From contig JACAVV010000008.1 in NCBI GenBank assembly GCA_024648695.1, positions 124,001 to 188,000 of the forward strand: a stretch of 64,000 bases of DNA, given 5' to 3'. The first letter of the stretch is position 1. The number at the start of each line of letters is the position of its first letter. The notes under the pieces were generated by a model, which did not search any database, had not been told where the DNA came from, and worked only from the letters and a program-made list of their open reading frames with translations. Below are positions 1 through 7,921 of this stretch, in pieces. The position numbers and the translations under genes were made by a program. Source of the DNA: Nitrospina sp. GTDB lineage: Bacteria; Nitrospinota; Nitrospinia; Nitrospinales; JACRGP01.

Positions 1-281
1 ATGAATGCCGCGGGGCGCATTTCAAACCTGAATTCGCATTGGAACAACCAGACCGGTTCGATCCTCATGAATACATTGATTATATCGAAAAGTCGCATTA
101 CGAGGATGTCGCAGAAACCGATTTTGCGCCGGGTCATTTGACTTACATGAAACAATTCGAAGAGAAAGAAAATCATTGGAGAAAATCCACCATTGCGCAA
201 TTTAAGAATAACTGTCCGGATATATCCTTTGAAGAGGTTGATGCCTCATTGGTCACGCCCCGGCCCAGAAAATATGATTGA
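1..281 (+). CDS. sdhA: Succinate dehydrogenase flavoprotein subunit, C-terminal fragment
   Basis: Only the last 92 codons are in the window, in the frame that starts at base 3. The fragment opens with a RGAHFKPEF stretch, the conserved C-terminal region of Bacillus-type SdhA/FrdA flavoproteins, and ends with VDASLVTPRPRKYD, close to the usual DVxxSLIKPRxRxY ending. The subunit carries FAD and oxidises succinate to fumarate on the cytoplasmic face of the membrane. The gene for the iron-sulfur subunit follows at once, so this is the end of an sdh operon; a cytochrome b subunit gene would be expected upstream, outside the window. Confidence 0.88.
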   Translation, partial: ECRGAHFKPEFALEQPDRFDPHEYIDYIEKSHYEDVAETDFAPGHLTYMKQFEEKENHWRKSTIAQFKNNCPDISFEEVDASLVTPRPRKYD

Positions 282-290
282 GTGACTGCC

Positions 291-1040
291 ATGTCGAATA
301 ATGAAATTGAGTTAAAAATTAAACGCCAGGACGGACCCGAATCGTCCCCTTATTGGGAGCGGTTTAGTGTCCCTTATAAACCCCATTCCAATGTGATCTT
401 TTGCCTGCAGGAAATTCAGCGCAGGCCAATCAATGCAGATGGCAAGGATGTACGGCCGGTGGTGTGGGAATGCAATTGTCTGGAGGAGGTTTGTGGCTCC
501 TGCACTATGGTAATCAACGGCAAGGTACGGCAATCGTGTACGGCCCTCACGGATCAACTCAAGCAACCTATTGTTCTGGAGCCTATGTCGAAATTTCCGG
601 TCGTGCGCGATTTGCAGGTGGACCGAAGCCGGATGTTTGAAAACCTGAAGAAAGTCAAAGCCTGGGTGAAAATCGATGGAACCTATGATATCGGTGAAGG
701 ACCGGTGGTTTCGCAAACCGACCGCAACAAGGCCTACGATTTGTCCCAGTGCATGACATGCGGATGTTGCCTGGAAGCGTGTCCCCAGTTTCAATTGAAT
801 AATGACTTTTTGGGCGCCGCGTCGTTCAGTCAGGTGCGCTATTTCAATTTGCATCCGACCGGGGCTATGAATCGGGACGAACGGCTGGAATCGGTTATGG
901 GTGAAGGCGGTATCGCCGATTGTGGCAACGCACAGGTGTGCGTTGAGGTGTGTCCTAAAAATATCCCGCTTACCGAGTCGATTGCCGAAATTGGCCGCCA
1001 GACGACTTGGGAAATTTTTAAAAAGTTGTTTTTTAAGTAG
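291..1040 (+). CDS. sdhB: Succinate dehydrogenase iron-sulfur subunit
   Basis: About 250 residues, normal for SdhB. Numbered from an upstream GTG at 282, the N-terminal half has a [2Fe-2S] ferredoxin-type cluster motif (C64, C66, C71, C74, C86). The C-terminal half has a CxxCxxCxxxC motif at C157, C160, C163 and C167, plus a further Cys group with CGNAQVC and VCPKNIPL for the remaining clusters. It passes electrons from the SdhA flavin to the quinone site. The ATG at 291 was preferred; the GTG at 282, directly after the sdhA stop, is an alternative start. Neither has a strong Shine-Dalgarno, in keeping with coupling to sdhA. The Bacillus-like layout suggests the type with a single large cytochrome b anchor. 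Confidence 0.93.
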   Translation: MSNNEIELKIKRQDGPESSPYWERFSVPYKPHSNVIFCLQEIQRRPINADGKDVRPVVWECNCLEEVCGSCTMVINGKVRQSCTALTDQLKQPIVLEPMSKFPVVRDLQVDRSRMFENLKKVKAWVKIDGTYDIGEGPVVSQTDRNKAYDLSQCMTCGCCLEACPQFQLNNDFLGAASFSQVRYFNLHPTGAMNRDERLESVMGEGGIADCGNAQVCVEVCPKNIPLTESIAEIGRQTTWEIFKKLFFK

Positions 1041-1155
1041 GAATTGGGTCGCAATCCCCCCTTTTTTATTTGCAAGGCTTGTCCTATCTGTTAAGATTTA
1101 GCCTTGAAAAAAGAACGAAAATCAATATTAAATACTTGATAATAAAGGAAACCCA

Positions 1156-2043
1156 ATGAAAGTATCGTTGGCGAATGCCTTAGGCACCTGTTTTGGTGTG
1201 AAAGACGCGATCAATTTGGCTATGGACCCCAGTTTTCATGGCGATCTCACTATCGTGGGACAGTTGGTCCATAATAAACAAGTGAATGAATCTTTAAAAC
1301 AAAACGGTGTCTCTCTGGTGGACGGAATTCACGAGCTTGAAAAGATCAAGACCAAGAAAGTCATGATCACCGCACATGGGGCCGCTGAAAAAGTCAAAGA
1401 GAAACTCAATGAAGAGGGGTTTACTGTGTTTGATGCCAGTTGTCCCCTTGTGATGCGGGTTCATAAAACTATCAAGGGCATGGTCGACCAAAACTATTTC
1501 CCAGTGGTGATTGGGCAGGAAGATCACGTGGAAGTGAAAGGCATTGTTGGTGACCTCGAAGAATATGTTGTTATTAATAACGAAAACGACCTGGAAAAAC
1601 TGAAAAAGTTAGGAAAAACCAAATTCGGTATTGTGAGCCAGACCACTCAGCAAGTGGAAAAGGTGGAAGCCCTGGCCAAGAAAATCATGGAAATGGAATG
1701 TGTGGACGAGGTTAATTTTGTCAACACCATTTGCCAACCGACCCGGGACCGCCAAATCGCTGTTCATGAGTTGACGGACCGCGTGGATTTGATGATCGTT
1801 ATCGGGGGCTACAACTCATCAAATACCAAGAAGCTGGTGCAGGTGTGCGAGTCGAAAAATATTGAAACGTACCATATCGAATCGGCTTCTCAATTGGATC
1901 GGGCTTGGTTTGACAGCAAAACTCACGTGGGAATCACTGCAGGGACCAGCACACCGGAATATGTGATCAACGAGGTGCATGAGGCTATCTTGGTCATAGC
2001 TGAAAAAATGAATGAGTTGGAAAAAAGCGCCACGGCCAATTAA
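1156..2043 (+). CDS. ispH: 4-hydroxy-3-methylbut-2-enyl diphosphate reductase
   Basis: IspH (LytB) catalyses the last step of the MEP pathway, making IPP and DMAPP with a [4Fe-4S] cluster. The 295 residues contain the three cluster cysteines in their usual settings: C12 in GTCFGVKDAI, C96 in DASCPLV and C193 in TICQPTRDRQ. Substrate-site residues are also present: H39 (LVHN), H74 (AHGAA), H124 and E126 (DHVEV). The late motifs GGYNSSNT and ITAGTSTPE match the family. A GGAAA-type ribosome site lies just before the ATG. It is followed by an intrinsic terminator and then a prenyl-condensing enzyme, so isoprenoid precursor supply and use are adjacent here. Confidence 0.95.
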   Translation: MKVSLANALGTCFGVKDAINLAMDPSFHGDLTIVGQLVHNKQVNESLKQNGVSLVDGIHELEKIKTKKVMITAHGAAEKVKEKLNEEGFTVFDASCPLVMRVHKTIKGMVDQNYFPVVIGQEDHVEVKGIVGDLEEYVVINNENDLEKLKKLGKTKFGIVSQTTQQVEKVEALAKKIMEMECVDEVNFVNTICQPTRDRQIAVHELTDRVDLMIVIGGYNSSNTKKLVQVCESKNIETYHIESASQLDRAWFDSKTHVGITAGTSTPEYVINEVHEAILVIAEKMNELEKSATAN

Positions 2044-2069
2044 GGTTATTTGGAACCAAAAGCGTTTCG

Positions 2070-2111
2070 CCCTGGTTCCTGGGACCTCAATAGGGGACTC
2101 CAGGGTTTTTT
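2070..2111 (+). terminator. Rho-independent terminator after ispH
   Basis: CCCTGG (2070-2075) pairs with CCAGGG (2100-2105), with additional partial pairing inside the loop, and is followed by six T (2106-2111). It lies 27 bases after the ispH stop. Confidence 0.7.
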
Positions 2112-2159
2112 AGCTCACCTGGCAAATTTCAAAACAACAACATTGACTTTTTTGGAAAA

Positions 2160-3284
2160 ATGAATCCGGATTTGGATGACTGGGACTATTGTGTAGCGAC
2201 CTTGCCAAAGGTCAGTCGGACCTTTGCGCTGAATATTTCCGTTTTGCGCGGTCAATTACACCGGAGTATTTTAACGGCCTATCTGTTTTGCAGGATCGTT
2301 GACACGGTCGAGGATGCCGCCGAACTGGAAGCCAGGAATAAAATTGACCTGCTCCTGGATTTTTCCCGACTGATTAAAGATTCGCAGTACCGCAAAACCA
2401 GTCTGGAGGATTGGATCGAAAAGTGCCGGGTTGTTGATGGTTCGGTCAATGATCTTGAGCTTCTATCCAGCACGGCTAGGGTGTTCCGGGTGTTTGATAC
2501 TCTGCCGGAAGTCTACCAAAACCAGATCATTCCTTCTGTTTCGGAAATGGCCCGTGGCATGGCGTATTTCCAGACCAAGTTCGAGTCGGAGGGGGTTACC
2601 TGCCTGGAGAACCAGAATGAACTGGAGGAGTATTGTTACTTCGTCGCAGGTTTGGTGGGCGAGATGTTGTGTAACCTGTTCCTGGTTGAAATGCCTTCCA
2701 TCGATGAAGAATCAAAAACGATTTTGAAAAGCACGGCGGTTTCCTTTGGCCTCGGATTACAAATGACCAATATTTCGAAGGATATGGTGGTGGATCGAAG
2801 TCGTGGGTGGTCCTATATTCCGAAGAGTTTCATCACTGACAATGGCATGACCCTGGAAGAGTTTAGTTCTGGAGAATCCCTGGACCGCTGTCTGGTTATC
2901 CTGGAAAAATTATTGCATAAAACCACCGGGCATTTACACGATGCCTTGAAATTCACGTTGGCCATTCCCCGGCGTCACTACTCGATTCGCCTGTTTTGTA
3001 TTTTGCCCTTGTGGATGGCGATGGAAACAGTCGCTGTTTTGCATAACAACCGGGCCTTATTGAGTTCCGATGATCCCGTTAAAATTTCCCGCCAAACAGT
3101 GAGACGGATAATGCGCAGAAGTCCATTGATATGCGGATCGAATTTTTTTCTCAAGCAGTCCTTTTTTAATATATTGCAGGCCGATGAATTGAAAAACCCA
3201 CCGGAATTTGACCTTGAGCACCTCAAAAAAAGGCTGAACCAGATTTCTCTCGATACTCTTACTGATAATTCTCTAACGGTTTAA
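2160..3284 (+). CDS. Squalene/phytoene synthase family protein (squalene synthase-like)
   Basis: A head-to-head prenyl transferase of 374 residues. The first aspartate-rich motif is DTVED (residues 48-52, in CRIVDTVEDA) and the second is KDMVVD (D208 and D212, in TNISKDMVVDRSRGW). The surrounding FCRIVDT and GWSYIP context looks more like squalene synthase (farnesyl-diphosphate farnesyltransferase) than phytoene synthase, so condensation of two farnesyl diphosphates to squalene is the likely reaction. A hydrophobic stretch near residues 280-300 may associate with the membrane. No hopanoid cyclase or carotenoid genes are nearby, so the end product cannot be read from this window. The start at 2160 has a GGAAAAA stretch just before it. 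Confidence 0.8.
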   Translation: MNPDLDDWDYCVATLPKVSRTFALNISVLRGQLHRSILTAYLFCRIVDTVEDAAELEARNKIDLLLDFSRLIKDSQYRKTSLEDWIEKCRVVDGSVNDLELLSSTARVFRVFDTLPEVYQNQIIPSVSEMARGMAYFQTKFESEGVTCLENQNELEEYCYFVAGLVGEMLCNLFLVEMPSIDEESKTILKSTAVSFGLGLQMTNISKDMVVDRSRGWSYIPKSFITDNGMTLEEFSSGESLDRCLVILEKLLHKTTGHLHDALKFTLAIPRRHYSIRLFCILPLWMAMETVAVLHNNRALLSSDDPVKISRQTVRRIMRRSPLICGSNFFLKQSFFNILQADELKNPPEFDLEHLKKRLNQISLDTLTDNSLTV

Positions 3285-3295
3285 AAATACTCATT

Positions 3296-3724
3296 ATGGA
3301 AAACAGATTCATCGACAATCAGGATGGTACCATTACCGACACCTTGACCACTTTGATGTGGACCCGGGAAGATCTTTGGCAACGCGATGCGAAATGGGTC
3401 ACCTGGGATGAGGCCATGGATTATGCCCGCGATTTGGCTGGCGACAAGTTTGCCCGTTATCAGGATTGGCGGCTTCCAACGATTAAAGAAGCCATGAGCC
3501 TTTATCAGGCAGGTGTGGTCAACAAGGATAAATACGAAAAAGAGATTCATATAAACCCCGTTTTTCCGGAAGGACCGCAAGCTTGTATCTGGTGCGACGA
3601 ACCTCAGGCAGGACACGATGGATTTATCGTGGATTACCGCAATGGCGAGGTGCGAACCTTGTATAAAAGCAAATGTCCGCGAATGTCGGCACGGGGTGTG
3701 CGTGGCGAAATGGTAGAAGATTAA
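3296..3724 (+). CDS. DUF1566 (Lcl C-terminal-like) domain protein
   Basis: 142 residues that are essentially one DUF1566 domain. The signature pieces are FIDNQDGTITD near the N-terminus, TLMWTRED, a WDEAMDYARDLA helix and DWRLPTIKEA. The family has a C-type-lectin-like fold, is often extracellular, and is of unknown function. This copy has no signal peptide, so it may be cytoplasmic. It starts 11 bases after the squalene-synthase-like gene, so it is probably co-transcribed with it, although no functional link is obvious. Confidence 0.75.
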   Translation: MENRFIDNQDGTITDTLTTLMWTREDLWQRDAKWVTWDEAMDYARDLAGDKFARYQDWRLPTIKEAMSLYQAGVVNKDKYEKEIHINPVFPEGPQACIWCDEPQAGHDGFIVDYRNGEVRTLYKSKCPRMSARGVRGEMVED

Positions 3725-3809
3725 TGGGACTTTATAGATTCGTAAACCGTTTTCTTTCTTTATACCATCTAATCAGGAAACCCTTACAAGCCATTGAGGA
3801 GAAATCAAA

Positions 3810-4247
3810 GTGGATAAAAAGCAGTTAATTACCATTGCGGGAAGCGTGTGGTGTGCAGTGGGCGCGTTTTTAATCATCCGTGGATACTTTTTGTATCAGC
3901 TGGCGGACTCCTCTAAAAACACCATAATCATTTCTCTCATCGTGGCTCTTGTAATCGGTGGAGCCAAGGGCAAATTTGTTTTAAGTAAAACGGCCCGAAA
4001 AAATAAAAACCGGATAGAAGGTCTGGAACATTCTCCCCTTAAAATTCATGATGTATTTTCAAAAGTATTTTATTTTTTGATTATTGGCATGATTGGATTG
4101 GGTGTGGCGTTACGAACCTATCCTCACCTTGTAGGTGGCTATGTTGTGGTGGCCGCTATTTACTGTGGTATCGGTATGGCCTTGATCATGGGTAGCCTGG
4201 TGTACTGGAAATCTGACGTCAAACCCGTACTGGAAGAGGCGTCCTGA
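3810..4247 (+). CDS. Small four-helix membrane protein of unknown function
   Basis: 145 residues with a GTG start placed by a clear GAGGAG ribosome site at 3795-3800. There are about four hydrophobic helices (near residues 7-27, 38-52, 84-103 and 108-129). A basic cytoplasmic-looking loop (KTARKNKNR) lies between helices 2 and 3, and the C-terminal tail is soluble. I do not recognise the family. The neighbours on both sides are other small genes of the same strand. Confidence 0.6.
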   Translation: MDKKQLITIAGSVWCAVGAFLIIRGYFLYQLADSSKNTIIISLIVALVIGGAKGKFVLSKTARKNKNRIEGLEHSPLKIHDVFSKVFYFLIIGMIGLGVALRTYPHLVGGYVVVAAIYCGIGMALIMGSLVYWKSDVKPVLEEAS

Positions 4248-4288
4248 TTATTTTGATTCCCATCAACCTTTCTGAATTTTCCTGAAAT

Positions 4289-4699
4289 ATGAAAAACTTT
4301 TTTTTAACGCTTCATATGATTTCTATGTGCCTGGTCGTGGGTACATTGTTTGTCCAGTCTCTCATGGTAGTGTTTCGGTTGCGACTGAAGTCGAATGACG
4401 AGGTGGTGGGACTTCGCAAAATTCAAAACCGGATTCACAAGTTTATTTATTATCCAATTTTGTTCGTGACACTATTCTCGGGAGCCTATCTCGCTTTTTC
4501 GACCGGACTCTTTTCTCAGGGTGAAAACTGGATTTACTTCAAACTGCTCCTGCTTGCAGTCCTGATCACTTTGGGTGTTTTGAACGGTAAACAGATCAAA
4601 ACCGACCTGCTCCCCAAAAAATATGCCATGATGGTTCACATTGCCATCTTCCTCATTGGCGCTGGAATGATTTATCTGGCAACGATCAAGCCCTTTTAG
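4289..4699 (+). CDS. Four-helix membrane protein, CopD/HemJ-like topology
   Basis: 136 residues with four predicted membrane segments. The first begins with FFLTLHMISMCLVVGTLF and the third has WIYFKLLLLAVLITLGVLNG. A histidine in helix 1 (LHM), one in the loop before helix 2 (RIHKFIYYP) and one in helix 4 (MMVHIAIF) are placed like possible haem ligands in small CopD/HemJ-type membrane proteins. The pattern is suggestive only; no family is claimed firmly. Confidence 0.55.
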   Translation: MKNFFLTLHMISMCLVVGTLFVQSLMVVFRLRLKSNDEVVGLRKIQNRIHKFIYYPILFVTLFSGAYLAFSTGLFSQGENWIYFKLLLLAVLITLGVLNGKQIKTDLLPKKYAMMVHIAIFLIGAGMIYLATIKPF

Positions 4700-4709
4700 G
4701 TTCTTTTGC

Positions 4710-4832
4710 ATGGACATGATTTTGGCCATCGTAGCCGTGATTTTTTTAACCATTGGTTTCCTCGTGATTTGCCGCGTCAGTGACGACGAGGAAGAAGAGG
4801 AAGAGGAAGAGGAAGAAGAAAAAAACTCCTAG
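4710..4832 (+). CDS. 40-residue single-pass membrane peptide with polyglutamate tail
   Basis: A short reading frame beginning ATG GAC ATG ATT. It gives an N-terminal hydrophobic helix (MILAIVAVIFLTIGFLVIC), then RVSDD, a run of eleven glutamates and KNS. It starts 10 bases after the preceding membrane-protein gene and stops 20 bases before the ATG of the glycosylase gene. The clean split into a membrane helix and an acidic tail looks like a real tail-anchored or inner-membrane micropeptide. The glutamate run comes from GAA/GAG repeats that could also arise by slippage. Function unknown. Confidence 0.45.
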   Translation: MDMILAIVAVIFLTIGFLVICRVSDDEEEEEEEEEEEKNS

Positions 4833-4851
4833 CATCCTCTCTCCCTTCAAA

Positions 4852-5448
4852 ATGCCCACCGCAAAGCAAAAACAATTTAAGTCTTTAATTCAGCGGGCCG
4901 CTGAGTGCCTTACCTGCCCGCGCATGGCTAATTCCTCTGCTGTTCTGGGAACTGGAAACGGATCGATTTGTGCTAAGGTGGTTTTCGTGTCGGAAGCTCC
5001 GAGTCAGGAAGGGGGCGGCCGAACGGGAATCCCTTTTTATGGTGATGCTTCCGGAAGAAACCTGGATTTGCTACTCAATCACATCGGTCTGGACCGGCAA
5101 TCTATTTTTATCACCAACGCAGTGTTGTGTAACCCGGTGGAAGAAGGAGCCAACCAGAAGCCGACCGCACAAGAGATGAAAAATTGCTCCACCTATCTGA
5201 AGTCCGTCCTTGATTTGATTCAGCCGAAACTGATCGTCACACTGGGTGGGGTGGGGCTGACGGCAATCAATAAACTGTTTGGTACCCGTTTTCTCCTAAA
5301 GGAAGTGGTGACACAAAATCAGTCCATTCCGCCCTTTTGCTTGCTTCCTTTGTACCATCCCAGTCCCCGTGTGGTGAACACGCGTCGGTCCCTGGTTCAA
5401 CAAAAAAGGGATTTCGAAAAAATTTCGACGATTCTCCAAAAGCTCTAA
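4852..5448 (+). CDS. Uracil-DNA glycosylase family 4/5 (iron-sulfur)
   Basis: A DNA-repair glycosylase removing uracil from DNA. From the ATG at 4852 it has 198 residues. An N-terminal CLTCPRM, a Cys in TNAVLCNP and a Cys in MKNCSTYL give the four cysteines of the [4Fe-4S] cluster of family 4/5 enzymes. The active-site region SEAPSQEGGGRTGIPFYGD plus ASGRNL resembles family 5 (UDGb) more than family 4, and motif 2 is YHPSPRVVNTRR. The frame is open back to a GTG at 4780, but that extension is a Lys/Arg run produced by reading the GAA/GAG repeat of the upstream micropeptide gene in another frame. I therefore place the start at 4852, although no good Shine-Dalgarno is visible there. Confidence 0.78.
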   Translation: MPTAKQKQFKSLIQRAAECLTCPRMANSSAVLGTGNGSICAKVVFVSEAPSQEGGGRTGIPFYGDASGRNLDLLLNHIGLDRQSIFITNAVLCNPVEEGANQKPTAQEMKNCSTYLKSVLDLIQPKLIVTLGGVGLTAINKLFGTRFLLKEVVTQNQSIPPFCLLPLYHPSPRVVNTRRSLVQQKRDFEKISTILQKL

Positions 5449-5463
5449 AGCGCTCCACTGGCC

Positions 5464-5492
5464 TTGACAAGGAGGAAGGGCCATCTTATTAA
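5464..5492 (+). promoter_or_regulatory. Candidate sigma70 promoter for the 5566-7168 genes
   Basis: TTGACA at 5464-5469 and TATTAA at 5487-5492 are separated by exactly 17 bases. They lie about 75 bases upstream of the ATG at 5566. Confidence 0.45.
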
Positions 5493-5565
5493 AAAGATAG
5501 CCTGTATACGAGATAGGCAAGGTTTTTAAAAGTACACCTAACTTAGTTGAAAGGATACAACGACT

Positions 5566-5877
5566 ATGCGAAACTTCAATCGATCCTTTGGAGCCTGGTT
5601 TGATGATTGGACCGATTCCCTGATGAAGGCGGGTTTTGTTTTGGGAGGTCTCATGATTTTGTTGGCCGTTTCCATTTGGGTGTTCCCGGCAATCCTGGCA
5701 TTTTTATTTGGTTCCGCTTTCTTGTTTTTCGGTGCCCTTGCACTGATGGCAGGGTTTCGTATTCGCCAGTTTAAAAATGATCCGGCGAGTCTCGGTTTTC
5801 AACCTGTACCGGTACTTGACGATTTTGCCTGGCGTAAACCTATAAGACAATCCAATACTATTTGGGTATTTAAATAG
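5566..5877 (+). CDS. Small two-helix membrane protein
   Basis: 103 residues. A short aromatic N-terminus (FGAWFDDWTDSL) is followed by two closely spaced hydrophobic helices (about 21-43 and 45-66) and a soluble tail ending in NTIWVFK. An AAAGGA ribosome site precedes the ATG. The stop codon is directly followed by the ATG of the aldo/keto reductase, so the two are translated together. No family recognised. Confidence 0.55.
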   Translation: MRNFNRSFGAWFDDWTDSLMKAGFVLGGLMILLAVSIWVFPAILAFLFGSAFLFFGALALMAGFRIRQFKNDPASLGFQPVPVLDDFAWRKPIRQSNTIWVFK

Positions 5878-6825
5878 ATGCGATTCAATAATTCAACGGT
5901 ACTGGATAAAAACTGGAGCGCCATCACCCTCGGTTGCTGGCAAATTGCCCCCAGTGGCGGATGGGGGGATGTTTGTAGCCTGGAAGAAGCTGACCGGGTG
6001 GTTAAAACCGCTCTGGATATCGGCATCACTGCCTTCGATACGGCTGAAGGTTACGGGGAGGGTGAATCGGAACGTCGCTTGGGAAAAGCTCTGGCAAATA
6101 AAATAGACGATGTGGTGATCATCTCCAAAATCTGGCCCGATGCCGAGTTGACCCATTCAGCTTTCCAGGAACGCTTGGATGGAACCTTGAAAGCATTGGG
6201 CCGGGATTATGTGGACATTTATCTCATCCATTGGCCAGGGCAATTCTTCGATACTCAAGAAAAGAACGAAAAGCTGGCTGAGATAATGTTTCGCTTGAAA
6301 GCTAGCGGAAAAGTGAAAGCTATTGGGCTCTCCAATTTTCGAGCCCCTGATTTGAAACTTTTGGGGGAGGGTTTGATGCGCTTTGCGGTCAACCAGGTGC
6401 CGTACAGTTTGTTGGAAAGGGATTTTGAAGGGGAGGCGCGGGATCTGTGCGAGCAGTCCGATGTGCCTTTCATGGCCTATTCCCCGACGGCTGTGGGATT
6501 TCTTGCACGGGAAATGAGTTCTGACGACAAAAACTTTCCAGCCCGTGCTCACGAGGCCTTTTTTCACGAGCCTCAGCTTAAACATTCGATCAAAGTGTTT
6601 CAAGCCACCAGACAAATAGCCGATGAGGTGGGGCATAAACCCATTCATGTTGCATTGGCCTGGGTATTGGCGCAAAGGAATATACTCACCGCCATCGTCG
6701 GTTCCCGCAAACATGAACAGGTTCGCGATCTGGAAATCGCTGGCGATATCCAATTGAGCGAAGAGCAGTTGAGCCGCCTTACGCAAGCCAGCGACACCTT
6801 TATGGCGCAAGTGGCGAGGCTTTGA
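5878..6825 (+). CDS. Aldo/keto reductase
   Basis: 315 residues, typical of NAD(P)H-dependent aldo/keto reductases. The catalytic tetrad can be followed: the Asp and Tyr in FDTAEGYG, the Lys in IISKIW and the His in IYLIHWPG. The later GLSNF motif and the C-terminal cofactor-binding ITAIVGSRKHEQ with LSEEQLSRL also fit. The fold is a TIM barrel; the substrate cannot be told. It directly abuts the upstream small membrane protein gene (stop then ATG) and is followed 7 bases later by a coiled-coil gene. Confidence 0.88.
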   Translation: MRFNNSTVLDKNWSAITLGCWQIAPSGGWGDVCSLEEADRVVKTALDIGITAFDTAEGYGEGESERRLGKALANKIDDVVIISKIWPDAELTHSAFQERLDGTLKALGRDYVDIYLIHWPGQFFDTQEKNEKLAEIMFRLKASGKVKAIGLSNFRAPDLKLLGEGLMRFAVNQVPYSLLERDFEGEARDLCEQSDVPFMAYSPTAVGFLAREMSSDDKNFPARAHEAFFHEPQLKHSIKVFQATRQIADEVGHKPIHVALAWVLAQRNILTAIVGSRKHEQVRDLEIAGDIQLSEEQLSRLTQASDTFMAQVARL

Positions 6826-6832
6826 GGTCGTC

Positions 6833-7168
6833 ATGCCAAACTGGGATCCGCCTTTGGAAGATGATGGCGTTACTTTGGGGCCGGAGGAATCGCTTCAACG
6901 CGAAATAGAAAAATCCAAATCTCTCAAAGTGGAGCGTTTGCAATTGCGCAATGAAATTGAATCCCTTCGGTCAAAAAATGTTCAATTGTTGAATGAAAAT
7001 GAAGTTTTGAAGCAGGCATTGGCGAACGTGAAAATGAACGCTCCAGGAAGTTCGCCCCGGGTTTCCAGTTCAGCGTTTCCCCGAATCACCACCCAAACCA
7101 TTTATTTTCTATTAATTTTCAATCTGGGCGCTGTTGCGTTTCTATTACATTACTTTTTCAACCGTTAA
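6833..7168 (+). CDS. Coiled-coil protein with C-terminal membrane anchor
   Basis: 111 residues. Residues about 20-65 form a leucine-rich coiled coil (REIEKSKSLKVERLQLRNEI and following). A Ser/Pro linker follows, and then one hydrophobic helix near the end (IYFLLIFNLGAVAFLLHYFF), giving a tail-anchored topology. It belongs to the same transcription unit as the aldo/keto reductase. Function unknown. Confidence 0.5.
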   Translation: MPNWDPPLEDDGVTLGPEESLQREIEKSKSLKVERLQLRNEIESLRSKNVQLLNENEVLKQALANVKMNAPGSSPRVSSSAFPRITTQTIYFLLIFNLGAVAFLLHYFFNR

Positions 7169-7252
7169 GCGGCCCGGACGGTTTCTTTCGGTTTGTCATT
7201 GTTGGGCTTTTTATTGTAATATACACACAATTTCCAAAAATGATGAATCTTC

Positions 7253-7274
7253 ATTGGATGAAATGCCATCCAAT
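7253..7274. repeat. Perfect inverted repeat in the 7169-7386 gap
   Basis: ATTGGATG (7253-7260) and CATCCAAT (7267-7274) form an 8-bp stem with a 6-base loop. A T run follows only after a further ten or so bases, so it is not a textbook terminator. The rest of the 218-bp gap shows nothing clear. Confidence 0.5.
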
Positions 7275-7386
7275 TAGGACAGGATTTTTTAATAAATCTT
7301 CCCCCTTGCTTTAAAGTTCGCATTTATGCGTTTTTCTACAGATAAATAAACGGTTTAAATTTTGAGAAAGGAGAAAAGAAAAAACC

Positions 7387-7851
7387 ATGTGGATATTTGA
7401 ATTTGCGCACGTATTGGTTGGAATTCTTTGGATCGGCATACTGTATTTTTTCAATCTGATCCAGGTACAATCCATGCCTAAAATGACGGAAGAAGGCGCC
7501 GCCAAAGCTTATACCCAAATCATTCTTCCCAAAGCCCTGTTCTATTTCAGGCACGCAGCACTTTGGACCGTGATCACCGGAATTGTTTATTACATGGTGG
7601 GAAGAGGCACGGTACAAGGGATTCCCAGTGGAACGATCATGGTGGGAATGCTCCTCGGAATCATCATGGCATTCAACGTTTGGGTGATCATTTGGCCGAA
7701 CCAGAAAAAAATTATCGCTGGGGAACTGGAAGGTGACGCGTTGGCAAAAGCAAAGCGTACCGCATTTTTAGCCAGCCGCACTAACGCCTGGTTATCTCTG
7801 CCCATGCTGGTATGTATGATTGCCGCAAACCATGGTGGCTTTTCGTTCTAG
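7387..7851 (+). CDS. Urate oxidase N-terminal-like (PuuD-type) membrane protein
   Basis: 154 residues with four hydrophobic segments. The helix-1 pattern HVLVGILWIGILYFFNLIQV, the conserved FRHAALWTVITGI helix and the C-terminal NAWLSLPMLVCMIAANHGG agree with the membrane part of the urate hydroxylase PuuD family (urate_ox_N). Stand-alone copies without the cytochrome c domain are common and probably do not oxidise urate. Conserved histidines suggest haem binding, which is inference. It has a strong GAGAAAGGAGAAAAG ribosome site and its own terminator. Confidence 0.65.
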   Translation: MWIFEFAHVLVGILWIGILYFFNLIQVQSMPKMTEEGAAKAYTQIILPKALFYFRHAALWTVITGIVYYMVGRGTVQGIPSGTIMVGMLLGIIMAFNVWVIIWPNQKKIIAGELEGDALAKAKRTAFLASRTNAWLSLPMLVCMIAANHGGFSF

Positions 7852-7877
7852 AAGTAACTAAAACTGACAGTATTTTT

Positions 7878-7921
7878 AAGGGGCAGGTGCTCGCTCTATG
7901 CGATGTGCCAGCCCCTTTTTT
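7878..7921 (+). terminator. Intrinsic terminator after the urate_ox_N-like gene
   Basis: GGGGC (7880-7884) pairs with GCCCC (7911-7915) around further partial pairing and is followed by six T. The last Ts overlap the stop codon of the convergent permease gene. Confidence 0.65.

Noticed and set aside
4780-4851. GTG-initiated extension of the uracil-DNA glycosylase with a long Lys/Arg run
   Set aside because: The run is the out-of-frame reading of the GAA/GAG repeat of the upstream micropeptide; family members begin near the CLTCPRM motif, and an ATG lies at 4852.
6157-6834. 225-codon open frame on the minus strand inside the aldo/keto reductase
   Set aside because: It lies wholly antisense to a strongly supported gene, has no recognisable family and no ribosome site.
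7253-7280. Hairpin after the coiled-coil gene as an intrinsic terminator
   Set aside because: The T run starts about ten bases after the stem, too far for the usual mechanism.
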